Positions 29,001-41,451 of a stretch of 64,000 bases of DNA are shown here, piece by piece. The translations under genes and the position numbers were made by a program. The notes below the pieces were generated by a model, which saw only the letters and a program-made list of their open reading frames with translations, did no database searches and had not been told where the DNA came from. The stretch covers positions 6,805,847 to 6,869,846 of the forward strand of contig NW_019091362.1 in NCBI RefSeq assembly GCF_001949145.1, read 5' to 3'. This stretch comes from Acanthaster planci. Taxonomy: Eukaryota > Echinodermata > Asteroidea > Valvatida > Acanthasteridae. Position 1 is the first letter of the stretch. Every line of letters begins with the position of its first letter.

Positions 29001-32000
29001 GTGCCTGTGTACTGGGGGAAATCAAGTGGAAGGAATTTTTGGCTGTTTCTGACGGTTACTGCAAAGTAGGGGTTTACGGTAATTTCAGGAACGTCCTCGT
29101 ATTTATATCGGACTGTATAGAGGTGACAAGTTCCATTCTGGGCGTCTGTCAGTTTGTAACCATCGATCTTTGCACATTTATGTCTGACCTCGACAGACAT
29201 TTGCGTTTTTTAAGTTAAAGTCCAGTTATTTCTGTGCTTTTTTGACAATTCAAAAGCGATGCGCAATGGGATGGTTTTCTTAACATAAAATACTTGTTCA
29301 ACGTCTCTCCGTTGCCTCTTATTCAACACACGCCTTAATTAAGGATTTTGAGCAGTGGTGGCGGGTCCCCAAAACATTATACGCTTGCCTTTTATTGATA
29401 AAAGTATCTGACAAGATAAAAGTATCTGTCATCCTCTGAACCATCGCACACGGGGAGGAAATCATTAAAAATCATTGCAAAATGTTGCACGACTCGTATG
29501 CCCGCATCCATCAAATATAGACTGCGGCGAGGTGTACGATCGCTCACCAATTAAAAATTAAATCATAATTTCTATTTGAATTGTGGAAATTTTACGTTTT
29601 GACTTCTGCTGTTTCTTTCTGATGACCTGCAGTGTTGTTTGTGGTTAAAAAGACCTCTTATTACGACTGTGATGGGAAAAATGTCTGGATAATAGTTAGA
29701 TTTCACGGAATTCACGCTTCCGGGGGCTCGGAACAAAGTACTTGTTCCCGAAGTCCCCCAAATCGTTCAGGGTTTGATGGGGATATCGAGCAGAACTATG
29801 AACCCGTTTTACTTGGTGCGGTAGGGATGCGCCTCAAACCTGTATCATTCCTTGGCTCGTGCATGATTTGTGGGGGTCGGTTTTATTCATCGGTACATCA
29901 GCCCAGTGACTGCCCCGGCGCGCGTGCAGGACACATAAATCATTCCACCGCCCTGGTCATAGTTCATCGTTTTTGTTGGACAGACTTCCCAGCACTTCTC
30001 GTATGTTTCAAGTGGAGTTCATTTGATTGGATATTCAAACCTATATGACATCTTGCTCACAAATACACCGGTTATGCACTGTGCGAAAAGTGCAAACTCC
30101 ATCATAAACTGCCAGCTAATTTTCCAGACGAGATAAAATAAATTAAACAGGACTGCACATGTCTTATTCCTCAAAGATCATTATAGTAATCTGGGCGGTA
30201 TATGTAATGTTCTTCTTCTGTCGAGACTATCAGTTGTCAGCCTTGTAACTTCGCCTTTTGTGATCTGCATGGTAACTTCAAATTATTCCGATTTTTTGTA
30301 TATTGAAGATGCCTCTTATTCAACAGATCCGTGCAAAATTACTAAATTCTCACTGTACTTCATCGCAAGACACTTAAATGCATGTACATCCGTGATGCAA
30401 AAGAGGACAAATCAAATTCCTCAAACAAACAAAAAAGATTTTGAAATGAATGCACAGAGGTGATACGACCTTTTAAAGCACTTGAAAGCACTTGACATTT
30501 TTGTTCGTTTGATAGAACCGGTGGAGACTTTCTGCAGCGATAAACAGATCAGAGTGTCAAGGGCAAACAGTTGGTATACCCTAGAGTTTATATTGACATG
30601 CCTCACGGATCTCGTGGACCTTTGATTCCAAGTACCTCTGGACCCAGGGAGGTCTGTAAGATCAGACTGGGGGACCGGGGTCCCGGATTTTACCCAGAAG
30701 ATTTTAGCTATGGGTTCGTTTCCTTAATAGCCTTAATAGCCTTTCCATTTAATAATGTAGGACCTACGGGAAGTTGGCCTGTTCGTATCCGCATCGGGAA
30801 GCCGTTTGGCGCCTTACAATAAAAATTGTCCGCAACTTACGCGTATGTACGGACAGGGGACGACCCGAGAACGCGTCTATGGAAAGGCGCCTTAGGTTGC
30901 AGTTTCATGATGTTAATACCTTGATTAAAATCAGGGGTAAATGACGTCAGATTTATTAACTATTTTCACACACAATGTTGTCATTGCGATTGTACGAAAG
31001 CCCTGGAGTGTCGTCAAGTATGTATTTTCAATAAGTGGAGTATATTTTTTTCAAAGTTCGTTTTTGTGAAGTATATGTTTTTCCGTAATTAGCTTGTACA
31101 CTTTTAAATTCCAAAGAAATTTGAAGCAATTCACCGCACACGAGTGAAAATTCGCTCCCTGCGAAACTGTGCACAAGACGAATTCGAGTAGAATTTAACT
31201 TTAATTGCTTTCTCCCGCCTTAGAAATTCCGTTCATCGTGGCGTCATGAACAAGATTTCTTTTCTTGTTTACCCGGATCAAGGCAACAAACATACAAATT
31301 GCGCCTTTTGAAATGACTTTGGAAATTAGAGGCCACCCAGTCTCACTGTTAATACGGACAGTGAAATAAAGTGATATATACGCCTTGTGTCTGCTAAGCT
31401 ATTAATCAAGTGAAGCCAATCACTAACGAGGAGCTTGTTTTTGTAAAAACAAAAAACATGCTCACTCTGTCTTCAAGTTGACGGGAAAAATAACACTGCT
31501 TGCTCATTGGAAGTATATGGACCTTTTTCTCAAGGTGACTGTTACCCTTCGCGAACTTGAAATGCGGAGAAATACTGGAATTACAAACAGCGAAATCCTT
31601 GTGTTGTTTTCGCCAAATGCGGGGTTATTTAGATGTTTCCTTATTCGTGTTTGTCCTTTACATCAGAGAGAATACATTTAAAATGTCGTATTTGCAACGT
31701 TCAGGAGAGTACATTTGACAAATGATGGGTTTATAATCCATTTCGCAGATTTTACAGCATAGATACCCCATACACCCACACCCATCCCAGCGGTTGCACA
31801 ACAATAGGTCGAAAGCTCTCATTATGAACGAAAATGCGATCGCATGAAAAAATTCCTTGAGCGACAGTACATTTTCTAGGTGTAAGTATAATGGAAGATT
31901 TACAGCAAGCAAATTGGTCTGTATTTTTAGTTTGTGTCCTCTGCTATTCACCATCCTTCGTGTGCAGTAAGACATTGAGGATGCCGACATGCATGTCGAC

Positions 32001-35000
32001 AGGGATATACTTCTTTCCCTTAAAATTCGCTGGAAATTAAGCCCAAGTTGTTTTCTCGATCTAGAATCTTGATCATTTTGTGAAGTCAAGACAAATGGGG
32101 GCCAGTAGAGATTTGCCGAAGCCTCGCTTTTAAACATCTTAACATTATACGAAAAGAAACATAACTGTCGCATTGCACATCTTCAGTTGTGTTCTTTTCT
32201 AAGAAAACAAAAACGAAAATTTGCAACCGGAGGCCTGGACAGTAATCATTGCCTTTGAGCCCCCCCCCTTCCTTACAAGCGATATTACTGTATTGAAGCT
32301 GTTACTGGTGTAAACGCAGGCGGAAATCATGACAGAGTGTGATGTAATAGAAGTGTAGAAATCCATGCACAATTCGAAAGACGTGCGCGTCATACGTTCC
32401 GGACATCATGGATGTAATACCGTGGAGGACTATACACTTGCTGGTCTCGGCGGGGTCACACTGGACCATGCTCCTGTAAGAAGGAGGCAACGGGTGCTTA
32501 TTCATTTCTCTTTCCGCCCTGAAACATCTCCAGATTTTAGCCTCACACTTCCGAAGGACCACAAAGATCACACACGAAAATATAGTGGCATACTCATTTT
32601 AGCCCTCCAAAAGTGTTGGCACCCGAAACTTTGGTTCTGGATCCACCACTGAAAAGAATGAATTATTATATTTTTCGTCTCGGGGTTTGTTGATATTTCC
32701 TTCCCTGCATTCTGCATGGAAAAACAAAAACTTGAAAACTCGGCATGCAAATCATGTACTGCAAGCGAGAATGTATTCCTCCATTGTGAATCAAAGATTT
32801 GCATAACGAGTGCGCGGTGAAAAAGACTCCCGTGATCGAAACGGAGATTCCCAGTCTCCATTCTAGTCGTCCAAGTAAGAAAGCACCCCGACAATTGAAT
32901 GCGACATCAGAGGCAAGGACACGTCGAACGTTGGCTGAACCGGTTATCAACATGCGAGCCTACGCAATCATACAGAATTTGCAAACAAACTATGTCGGTG
33001 CAAATAGCAACTGAGAACTATTCCCACTAGAAATGTTGCAAGGATGATTTGTCTTGCTCGCTTGCTTTCACTACGAATGACATCTGTCTGCTTTGTGTAG
33101 GTTTGTTTGAAATTGTCCCCTTAGTTTCAGAACGAGAGCAGCACGAATTTGAATTTTAAAGATCGTCTAATGAAAGCAGGTGACGACAGATCCGACTTCC
33201 AGCCATGGAAACAGCAGCAAAAAATGCGCATGCGTCCCATCTGATGGCACTTTTAACTGACGTATAGTAGGCCTAAGCTTTAATGTTCGGTTAGTGATTG
33301 TATCTTCGGACCATTAGGGCACGGCATTTGACCCCTTGTGCAATTTTTTCCTCTTTCCTATCATTCTTTCATTTACTGTTTTTATGCCCATAAGGTGACA
33401 CAAAATTTTCTTTTTTTCGATCCATTAGTTTGGATTGATATTAGGAAGCACAGTTTGCGAACTAACTCCCAACAATTGATTAATGTGCATTGCCATTTCT
33501 ATAGCGTCCGCCTATTTGCTAAACGATTTTGTACGACGTCAAAAAGTGCTGATCTGCAACCTACTGGTCGCAATGTGACTTCACTTAAACTCAACTTGTT
33601 CCCTGAGTCTCCCTGGTGTCGGACTTGTCCTTGAGGATGACTGATTGCGGTGGCTTGATGCATTTGCTGACAAAATCACAAATCGACCGGAAAATACCAT
33701 GCCTATATATTTTCAGCCCTTTAAAGGTCCAACGCGCATGAGCCATATCCCCCTGAGGATATTAAATTGCGTTGGGTAAATTATTTCTTCGGGAATTTTT
33801 GCCACCTGGAGAAAGAACCGTCGCTGTGGCTCAACTATTGCTCTTTATTCAAATCCTATGGCACATTAAAAATCTCGACCTCTTACGATGTCAGTCACAT
33901 CACAAAATGATTCGCCTATTACAAGTAGGAGGAATGGATTCTCAGTTTGACGGGGGGATAAAGGGGTTGTACGGGTTGGTTGTGGCGAATCTGAGGACCT
34001 TTTCTATATCACAATTCAACCTTCACTGCCTCCCATGCTGGCCGGGGGATGGCGCACCGCGTACACTTTTCAACCAGCCGTGGAAGCTTACATGATCACC
34101 GAGAAGATCTTTGAATTGATTTCTGTTATTGTCAATGTATTGATGATGACTGCGTAGTCTTCGTGTTCAACAGGTTTAGACGTCGAATATTGTATATGAA
34201 CTTTGAACTTGATTTGCGCAACCAGTACAGAGTGAGTGCCACCAACAGAGCGGAACTGAGCACGGAAAAAACTCAGGTAGCAGCCAGTTAGGGCTTACTG
34301 TGACTTAAGTTAATTTTTGAATTGTTCGTTTCTGCCCTGCAATCGAGAAGGAGTGATCGTAGTAGCAGGTGTGTTAAGAGGAACGATTATCTTTAGTGAG
34401 TAAGACGCACATTACATTCGCATGAGGTGTTGTGATGAACAAGAGCAAAAGGTCTTACACAAGGTTCAGGTCTGTCCTTTACTCCTCCTTTGGACTATTT
34501 GGAATGTAATTTTTGTTACAGAAAGACTGGATATAATAAGTCTTGCAGTGTATTTTCCTTTCCCCTCCCCTATACAGATATCTAGTCGCTGCGCAAGGCA
34601 TCCACGTTCCTCTCCCGTTACTACTGATACCACGCACCCAAACATTATTCGAAATTTCAGTGGCTTTGGGTAATTTCGTGACCTCCCTTTTTCTCAAGAA
34701 CAATGTTGCTGTCTCCCCCCAAGAAAAAGCTGCATAAAGCAAATTAGACCTATCCTTAATTGCAACCAATTTTCAAGGTGAATGGCGAAGGTCGGTGTTT
34801 CAGGCAGGGATTCTGAGATACTGACCCCAGCTTCGCAGTTTGAATTAGGCCCTACTAGGTAATTTGAACCTTACAATTGCATGCAGTCGCGAGGGGTTTA
34901 GCAGCAAATGTTTGTTTGAGATGATTTAGAAATTCATAGTTGGCTTGCATCCAGGAAGAGACAGAGCATTTTTTCCTGTTTAATAGCACAGGCCCTTGCG

Positions 35001-35493
35001 AATTCTTTTGATCCAAAGAATCATAAGGGTGAACGTTAATCTATTTGGAGTTACCTTAATGTGATTGCAACATCTAGACATTTCTGTGTCGGAGACCGTG
35101 AAACAGTCTGGTTGCTCATTGAACGAACAGTGCGAGAGACACCCACAAAAGAAACGCAATCACCGTCAAGCAAACTTTGTCATAGGAAACATGCGTTGTG
35201 TTTGCATGAGTTCCTCTCTGATGAATACAAATTTTGTTTTAAGTGAAAATTACGAGTCTGGCTCTGGCTCCTTTCAATTTGCCCGCTTGCCATGGCGCGC
35301 TTGGAGCGGAAATTCTACCGGAGTTTGTGGGTACTCAACTTGACTCCACATCAGTCCACATCTCAAAAAGATGCAATGTTTGGTGCAGTTAATTCAAAAA
35401 CGATAGCTCTCAAGGAAGGCTTGTTGTCCCAACTCGTAAAATTTGAATTTATGGCACTTCACCACTACTCAAATGTTCTCGAGGACCCTCTTC
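23048..35493. other. Gene-free intergenic stretch upstream of the small peptide gene
   Basis: No convincing exon was found. The longest open frames (158 codons at 27653-28129 and 171 codons at 31658-32173, both on the minus strand) show no signal peptide, domain or splice support and are within chance length. Visible elements are TGACGTCA at 23835-23842 and 30942-30949, TAGGCCTA at 26091, 28745 and 33268, and one copy of a dispersed repeat tail (TTGGTTCTGGATCCACCACT) near 32630-32650. Confidence 0.5.
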
Positions 35494-36167
35494 AGATTTC
35501 TCCAGCCTCCACGCTTCAGGTATCACTTCCGAGACGAGTTATTTGCTCAGTCTTGACTAACACTCACCGCACCCCGCCCATTTAACCAAGCGGTCACTTA
35601 TCGAGTGTGTATTGTATTATCGCTCAAGGATACATTAATGTGATTTTTTTCTCATTTTACGGCTAGGCCGCGTCTGCTTCAGATTATTAACCTCTTGGAA
35701 GTAAGAGCACTTTAAGATAAAAGCAAGTTACTATCACTCTGAAACCATTGGGAATGATTGCCAAATGTCGTTTTCAGTCTCACGGGAGAAAAACAAACAC
35801 TGGAGAATGTTTGTGCACCGGCGCAAAACGAGGTTGGGTTTCGACAAATCAGACACTTTAAAAAAATCGTGCGACTCTTCTTTTTATTTACTCGATTAGA
35901 GAAATATTGGCGAGCACGATATAGCCATCAGTTCTCCCACTTCCCCAAACAAATATTAGATTTTGCACAGTACCCAATTTAGCGCAGAAAGGTATGACTG
36001 GTTTTAGAGATCTCTCATCCTTCTTTTGTCTCCGATAGTCACTCGATAAGTGACCGCTTGGTTAAGTGGGTGTGGTGTGGTGTGGTGTGGTGTGGTGAGT
36101 GTTAGTCAAGACTGAGCAAATAGCTGTCTTGGAAGCGATACCTGAAGCGTGGAGGCTGGAGAAATCT
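35494..36167. repeat. Near-identical inverted repeat just upstream of the peptide gene
   Basis: The left arm 35494-35607 and right arm 36040-36167 are reverse complements. Long runs match exactly, for example CCAGCCTCCACGCTTCAGGT and GCTCAGTCTTGACTAACACT on the left. The right arm differs mainly by an expanded TGTGG run at about 36070-36096. The 430-bp spacer shows no ORF of note. It is either a foldback element or a local inverted duplication, and the high arm identity suggests it is young. Its right edge lies about 225 bp before the peptide start codon. Confidence 0.75.
36070..36096. repeat. (TGTGG)n microsatellite
   Basis: About five tandem copies of TGTGG sit inside the right arm of the inverted repeat. 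The left arm holds only a short degenerate counterpart, so the run expanded after the duplication. Confidence 0.8.
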
Positions 36168-36392
36168 CACCAATAGTTTGTTCAAGAGTGTCTTAATAAA
36201 TATCCAGATGGTTTGTTCGAGTAAAAGTCATTTTCGGGGTGTAATCTCCCCCCCCCCGACCCAGTCTTCAACTTGCACTCAGCCTGTATTAAATCATTTT
36301 GTTTGATAATAACAGACTCAAGTTTGCATCTTAAATTATGTGCTTTCGTCATCCTCGTTCCCAGCATCATCCTCTCACCCAGACACTACACG

Positions 36393-36975
36393 ATGAACAC
36401 GAGGACTGTGCTGCTCCTGGCGCTTGTCGTCACCATGGCTTGCTCCTTCTCAGAGGCCGGCAATTACTGGCAGATGAGGGGGCGCACGGGCCGGGCCAGC
36501 CTCCGGACGAACTTCAGGAAACGCATCTACCCGTTCGTCCCGATCCGACCTGAGATGCTGGAGCGAGTGGTGGAAGACTGGGATAATGGGTAAGCACACA
36601 TCGCCCAAGACGGTAGCGTCACTACATGTAAGACGAAATACGAAGGGGCATAGGGGCATTGAAAATAACTAAAATGCGGCGTGTATACACGGGGTTGTCT
36701 ACATTTTGAAATTTCTAATGGAGAGGGGGCCACCCAGCTGCACGGTCTTCCGCCGGAGGCGTGTGCTTCATCCCCTTCTCGCCATAGTTACACCATTGGC
36801 GCCTAATTGACCAAACTTAAACATGTAAAAAAAAATGCGTCGATCGCTTAATGAAAGACCCTTTCGGGTTTAACAAAGTTCTTAGGGTGTGCCAATAACC
36901 CTATAGAAAAATTATATTACACAGATTATGCATTTTTGCTTCGTTTACAGTGACGCCGAATTTGACAACTACTAG
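36393..36975 (+). CDS. Small secreted precursor, candidate peptide hormone/neuropeptide or cationic peptide (73 aa)
   Basis: Exon 1 is 36393-36589 (donor GTAAGC) and exon 2 is 36951-36975 (acceptor TTTACAG, stop TAG). The intron is 361 bp and splits a glycine codon in phase 2. Residues 1-22 form a clear signal peptide: short basic start, hydrophobic core LLLALVVTMA, then SFSEA before the likely cleavage site. Residues 23-44 are strongly basic, starting GNYWQMRGRTGR and ending in the convertase-type site R42-K43-R44. Residues 45-73 start IYPFVPIRPEML and become acidic, ending DAEFDNY. The mature part has no cysteine. MRGR could yield an Arg-amide if cut at R31; this is inference. The coding part uses G/C-ending codons unlike its AT-rich flanks. 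CAG at 36362-36364 after a pyrimidine tract suggests an upstream non-coding exon. I recognise no family. A basic antimicrobial-type peptide with an acidic propiece is an alternative. Confidence 0.7.
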
Positions 36976-39279
36976 AATTTGCCTTCTACGATTCGTGATC
37001 ATTCGTAAGTTGTTTTACGTTTTATCAACATGTATAACGTCCAGCATGGTTTGGTTTGAAAAACACATGTATTACCAAAGAAACTTAGCAGTGGGTTTAT
37101 CTTTGATGATTTTGTTACACTTTAATTTTCTATTCTATGATATTATTTTCTTTGAGCTATTTTTCATCTTTATTTTGTTTCAGAAAACAAAGTTCTTTCG
37201 TTTCTTCATTGGACTTTTCAACCTTACCACGAGAGGGCGATAAAATGATCTTACGGGCTCAAAGGGAATGTCTGCTCAATGTCTTTATGCGGGTCTAGTT
37301 CTTAGTTATTCTCCAAAGCTGTGAGCCAACCTGATGAGAATGGGCATCTCGAGGGCGGTGCGAGAGCGGGAAGAAGTTTAAAAGGGGCGGGGAAGAGGAA
37401 GACAGAAGAATGTGAAACCAACAATGTGTGTTTAAAAAAATGGCCTGTTTCTATGAAAATGCCTAGTGTTATGGCTGAACTGTCGAGTGCCCCCACTTGG
37501 CAAAAGTACAAGTTTCCCCTTCCTAGTGATGCCTGTGCTGAAGAGAGTCTACACTGTCGATATTATTCTGAGTTGCTCTTTTGGGCGGTTGGTCTCGGTT
37601 GCTTTTGTCCCATGGTCATATTTTCGAAAAAACAAAGTGATGCATTCTTTTCACTTCATCACATCTGGACATTTCAAGAAAACACAGTTATCAGCTCTTT
37701 GATGTAAGGTGTAAGCTCTGCACATGCCTTTCGTTATTAATGGTAGACAGTTGTGTACAGTTATTTGAATTGTTCCATAATAGAAGGTTTGGATGATAAG
37801 CCTACATAATATATTTTATTGGCTCTATTGCATTGTAAAAAGATCAAGTGTTACAGTAGATGTAATTCTTAAACATTTATTTCAAAAAGATGCCGTCTAT
37901 TATGTTGTGCGGCAAACTCACCACAGAGACGTTTGGTCAGTGGTAAATTCACTTCTTTGTTCACAGCCTTATCTTAATATTCGGCTCTTTATTCAGTCCA
38001 GAGTTCCTTCCGACAGAAAACAACTGGACAAGGTTTTACACAAGTTTGTTTCTCATTACATGTTTCAATTTAATTGTTTCACTGGAACCCCATCACAACA
38101 ACAACCTGTTTGGTCGTTTTTACAACTCTTGGCTTTATCTGTAGACCATAATGAGTTTAGTCCTCCCTTTTGTGCCGAGGGGCTTCATAGCATCCTTCTG
38201 TTCTACGACAGAAATTCAGATTTGAAATATTGAATGTTTATAATTAAGTTACAGCATGCAATAAATTTTTCAAGAAACATCATGAATCCGGAGAGGAACT
38301 TGGCGTATGATACAAGACACTGGGATCCGCATTAAGTGATGACTCTTCCCGAAGGAGTATTTCATTAAAGAAAATGGCGTACTGTGCTGACATTCTGTCA
38401 AATTGTTTTGAAATTTACCGAATTTCTTTCATAAGAGCCAATTTGTGATCACAAAGTGTCTCTGAACAGGCTGTGCCATCAGTAACTTTTTTCCACAAAG
38501 TCGATTAACTGAAATACTCAATTGTGGAACGTTGACAGAAGGAAATACCTACAACCCTGTCGTTCCTTAGCAACCCCTTTCTGTTTCAAAGCTCTTTAAA
38601 TTTTCAGCACGAAGGCTGCTTTTTATCACCATTTGCGTCCGCGGTATCTCTCAAAAAAAAGATAAATAGGCTGGTCTCATTTCTGAATATGTTATTTCAA
38701 TAAATGTTCTATCTGAATTTAAACCTCGTTCTTTGTTGAATGTGTATGTCTATTTGAGAACAGCAGAAGTAACTTCAATGGAAAGAGCTGAGATCCCCGG
38801 CGACATTATGAATAAGAATCCTCATCAGACCCAGGCACCTACCGAAAGCATGTTTAAAGGCCTCATAATTCATCCTTATCCCTCATAAAGCCATAATATG
38901 TTACGCAGAGAAATGTCAATTTTGGTGCTCCCCTAAACCATCCCCCTGGCCCCTTCCCAACATGCCCCTTCATCGAAAATTCGGTTCAGGATCCGAATGT
39001 ACCCCTTCTGTACATCATGACTTGGTGTAGGTCACAGATTCTTCTCCTCTTTGTCTAAAATAGAGAGGAAATAAAGAGAAAACATTGAACAGAGCTGGGC
39101 CATGAGCCGATACAGAAACGTCCCTCTCCCGCATTGTTATGAGTTTTCAAAAAAGTCGTTTTCCTTCAGGCTACTTGTTAGACAAACCTACCACAATACT
39201 TCAGGTTAATTAACATTGCGTTGGGGAGAGGACACAGTTTAATCGGGAAACAAATTTCTCTAATCTAAGTCTAATCGTG
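36976..39279 (+). other. 3' untranslated/downstream region of the peptide gene
   Basis: AT-rich sequence following the TAG. AATAAA polyadenylation signals occur at 38260-38265 and 38699-38704, either of which could end the transcript, giving a 3' UTR of about 1.3-1.7 kb. Two adjacent + strand open frames (37321-37707 and 37793-38233) lie within it, without recognisable domains or splice context; I treat them as chance frames. A degenerate dispersed-repeat tail (CGGTTCAGGATCCGAATG) lies near 38983-39000. Confidence 0.4.
38260..38265 (+). terminator. Polyadenylation signal candidate for the peptide gene
   Basis: A canonical AATAAA hexamer followed by a T-rich stretch, about 1.3 kb after the peptide stop codon and on the same strand. 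Confidence 0.4.
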
Positions 39280-39660
39280 ACCGCATCGTCACGGTAGAAA
39301 AGAGGCGTGACAATATCCCCGCACTCTCTGACAAAGTGCGACACTCAGTTTGCGAGCACCGCTGCACTACTGCAGGATCTTTGGAAGCGCAGTCGTCGAA
39401 TAGCGCCCTCCTGTCAACGTAATTATTCCAGCCCTTTAAATCACAAGTATTGCATAACGTCAAGTTTACTCAAGCGTTAAGCCTGCACCCAGCGCAGCGT
39501 GCGCGCGGCGGTTAGTACGTGGTTAGGGTTGCTACCGCACGACTCCGTCGAAGTAGCCAAAGAAAATGCTACATCGATGCATGTGATCTACATGTAGTAC
39601 TAGTAGTGGACCACCGTGACTGTACAAGTCATTACTTAGGATTCCTGCTCCATAGATAAC
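39280..39660 (+). promoter_or_regulatory. CpG-rich putative promoter and non-coding first exon of the elongase gene
   Basis: CpG density is high from about 39280 to 39560 (for example CAGCGTGCGCGCGGCGG near 39496) and falls sharply to the right. A consensus donor GTAAGT starts at 39661 after CATAGATAAC. The nearest good acceptor before the elongase start codon is TATTTCCAG ending at 41286. This fits a non-coding exon ending at 39660 spliced to 41287. The exact transcription start cannot be placed. Confidence 0.4.
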
Positions 39661-41286
39661 GTAAGTACCATTTTTAGAGCCAAACTCCATGGTTTGACCA
39701 TGTCGACAGCGGCGTAAAACAGGCTGTCAGCCACATTCTTGACGATGTTTCCTTGCTACTGCTAGGCCCTAATCAAGGTCGATCCAAATTCCAATACCAA
39801 CGTTAGGCTTACTACTTACTAGCTCCATGATGCAAAAGTTCAGCGCAGTCTTGACTCTTGCGTAAATTTATTGTTCGGGAATTGTGTACTTCGGGACCCC
39901 TTCATTTCTGTTACTCTTGCCAAACCAGTCAGTCCCCGAAAGAGTGCGAACAAAGGCAGTGTTGAGAAAATCTGACTGAATTTTTCAGAATTTAGAGAAG
40001 TGGACACACTGATATGTCATGTCATTGCAGTAACGATAGGGCTTACAAATCTGTAGGGGTGGACCTAGCATTTTTTGCTGGGAGGTTTGGGACCTTGTTG
40101 TTTGCACACAGGGAATGAGGCAATTTAATAATCATTTTGTTTTGACCATGCATGCAAAATAAGACTCCAACCTTTAGACGCACAGTAGGCCACCCCTCCC
40201 CCCCAAAAAAATGCCTGTCCTGATTCCTGCAACTGGACCCCTAGATCCACCCACACCCACAAACATGTCAAACCAGTGGCAGTGCCATAAGCAGTGACAC
40301 CTCCATCCCCCAAAAGGGAGGGACCCAATGAAGCCGTACGTACGATCGACCAGACAGATATTTTGCTGGCCCATCCATGCATGAAATGGCATGAACCATA
40401 TATGATATCCATAGAATTTTTACAACCGATTTTTCATTTATGCCTGCTTGTCTGTTTCATGACCTCTGCACTGGGTTGGAAGGACATGGTTCAACTTGTT
40501 TGAAATCATTTTTCATCAGAATATTTCCAGTTGAATACTTTCATCCTTTATTTTCCTTTCATTTCCTGCCCTGAAAAGATTGTACATTGTAATGTAATTT
40601 CTGTTATTGAAAGTTTGGGGCACAATATAAAGTATCTTTTATTGTAAGTACTGGCAGGCCTATTTATAATTCATCACTTTGTGCATATTTAAAGAAGGAA
40701 CCTTACTTTATAATTTGAGATTGTCTAAATGTATGAAGATTTTCATATTTAGAAAAAATCTCCACATCCTCTTTTACTCCCCTTCTTCAAGAAGAAATTA
40801 AGTATATCATTTGATGTTTCCACATTTAAACTTCAGAAAACTTTTCCAATTTTTTTTTAGTTGGACCTTACATAGATACTCTATCCATTCTCAAATCGTG
40901 TGTTATGCTTGAGCAGCAATGTCTGTCATTGTGTCAAACGAGCAGTGAATTCAGAGAGGCTGTGCCCCAGTTTTCCATTTCATCCCCTCTTTACAAGATT
41001 CCTTTCCCCTCAGTTTTTGTTTACTCTGAACCAGTTATTTAATATCTTTAAAAGACAGAAATGGTCACATCAAATACAACTGGCTTGTACATTCTGATTC
41101 AAGTGTGTTCCCTTCTTTCTGCTTTTTGTACATGTAAATCCCTGCAGCTGCAATAATTCCAGTTACCAAACGTCAGAGACAATTTAGTTCTTCACACCTA
41201 AGAAAGTTAATAATTGAGTTACGTCAGTTTTGCTACAACACTGTGAACGCTAACAGTGCACAGTTTGTTGCGTTTTATATTTCCAG
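39661..41286 (+). other. Putative first intron of the elongase gene, containing dispersed repeat debris
   Basis: No exon is seen. Around 40060-40340 the sequence contains C-runs and TCCACCCACACCCAC-type text resembling the degenerate repeat tails found elsewhere in the window. CpG becomes rare to the right of about 40.4 kb. Confidence 0.35.
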
Positions 41287-41451
41287 CATGCTGCCAGAGA
41301 AAGATATTTCCTTTCTGCATGTTCTGCATAGAATGTCCTTGCTGCTAAATGTTGAAGCTTTGTGTGAGAGGTTTTCCAAACATTGACTGTATCAGACATT
41401 CCCATGCTTAGTGTTTTCCGTGAATTCCTGGTGTGTGGACACGTCACCAAG

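Noticed and set aside
31658-32173. 171-codon minus-strand open frame
   Set aside because: Longest in the gene-free block but irregular in composition, with no family resemblance; treated as chance.
37321-38233. Two consecutive + strand open frames (128 and 146 codons) after the peptide gene
   Set aside because: Tempting as extra exons, but no good acceptor/donor pairs or recognisable motifs; more likely part of a long 3' UTR.
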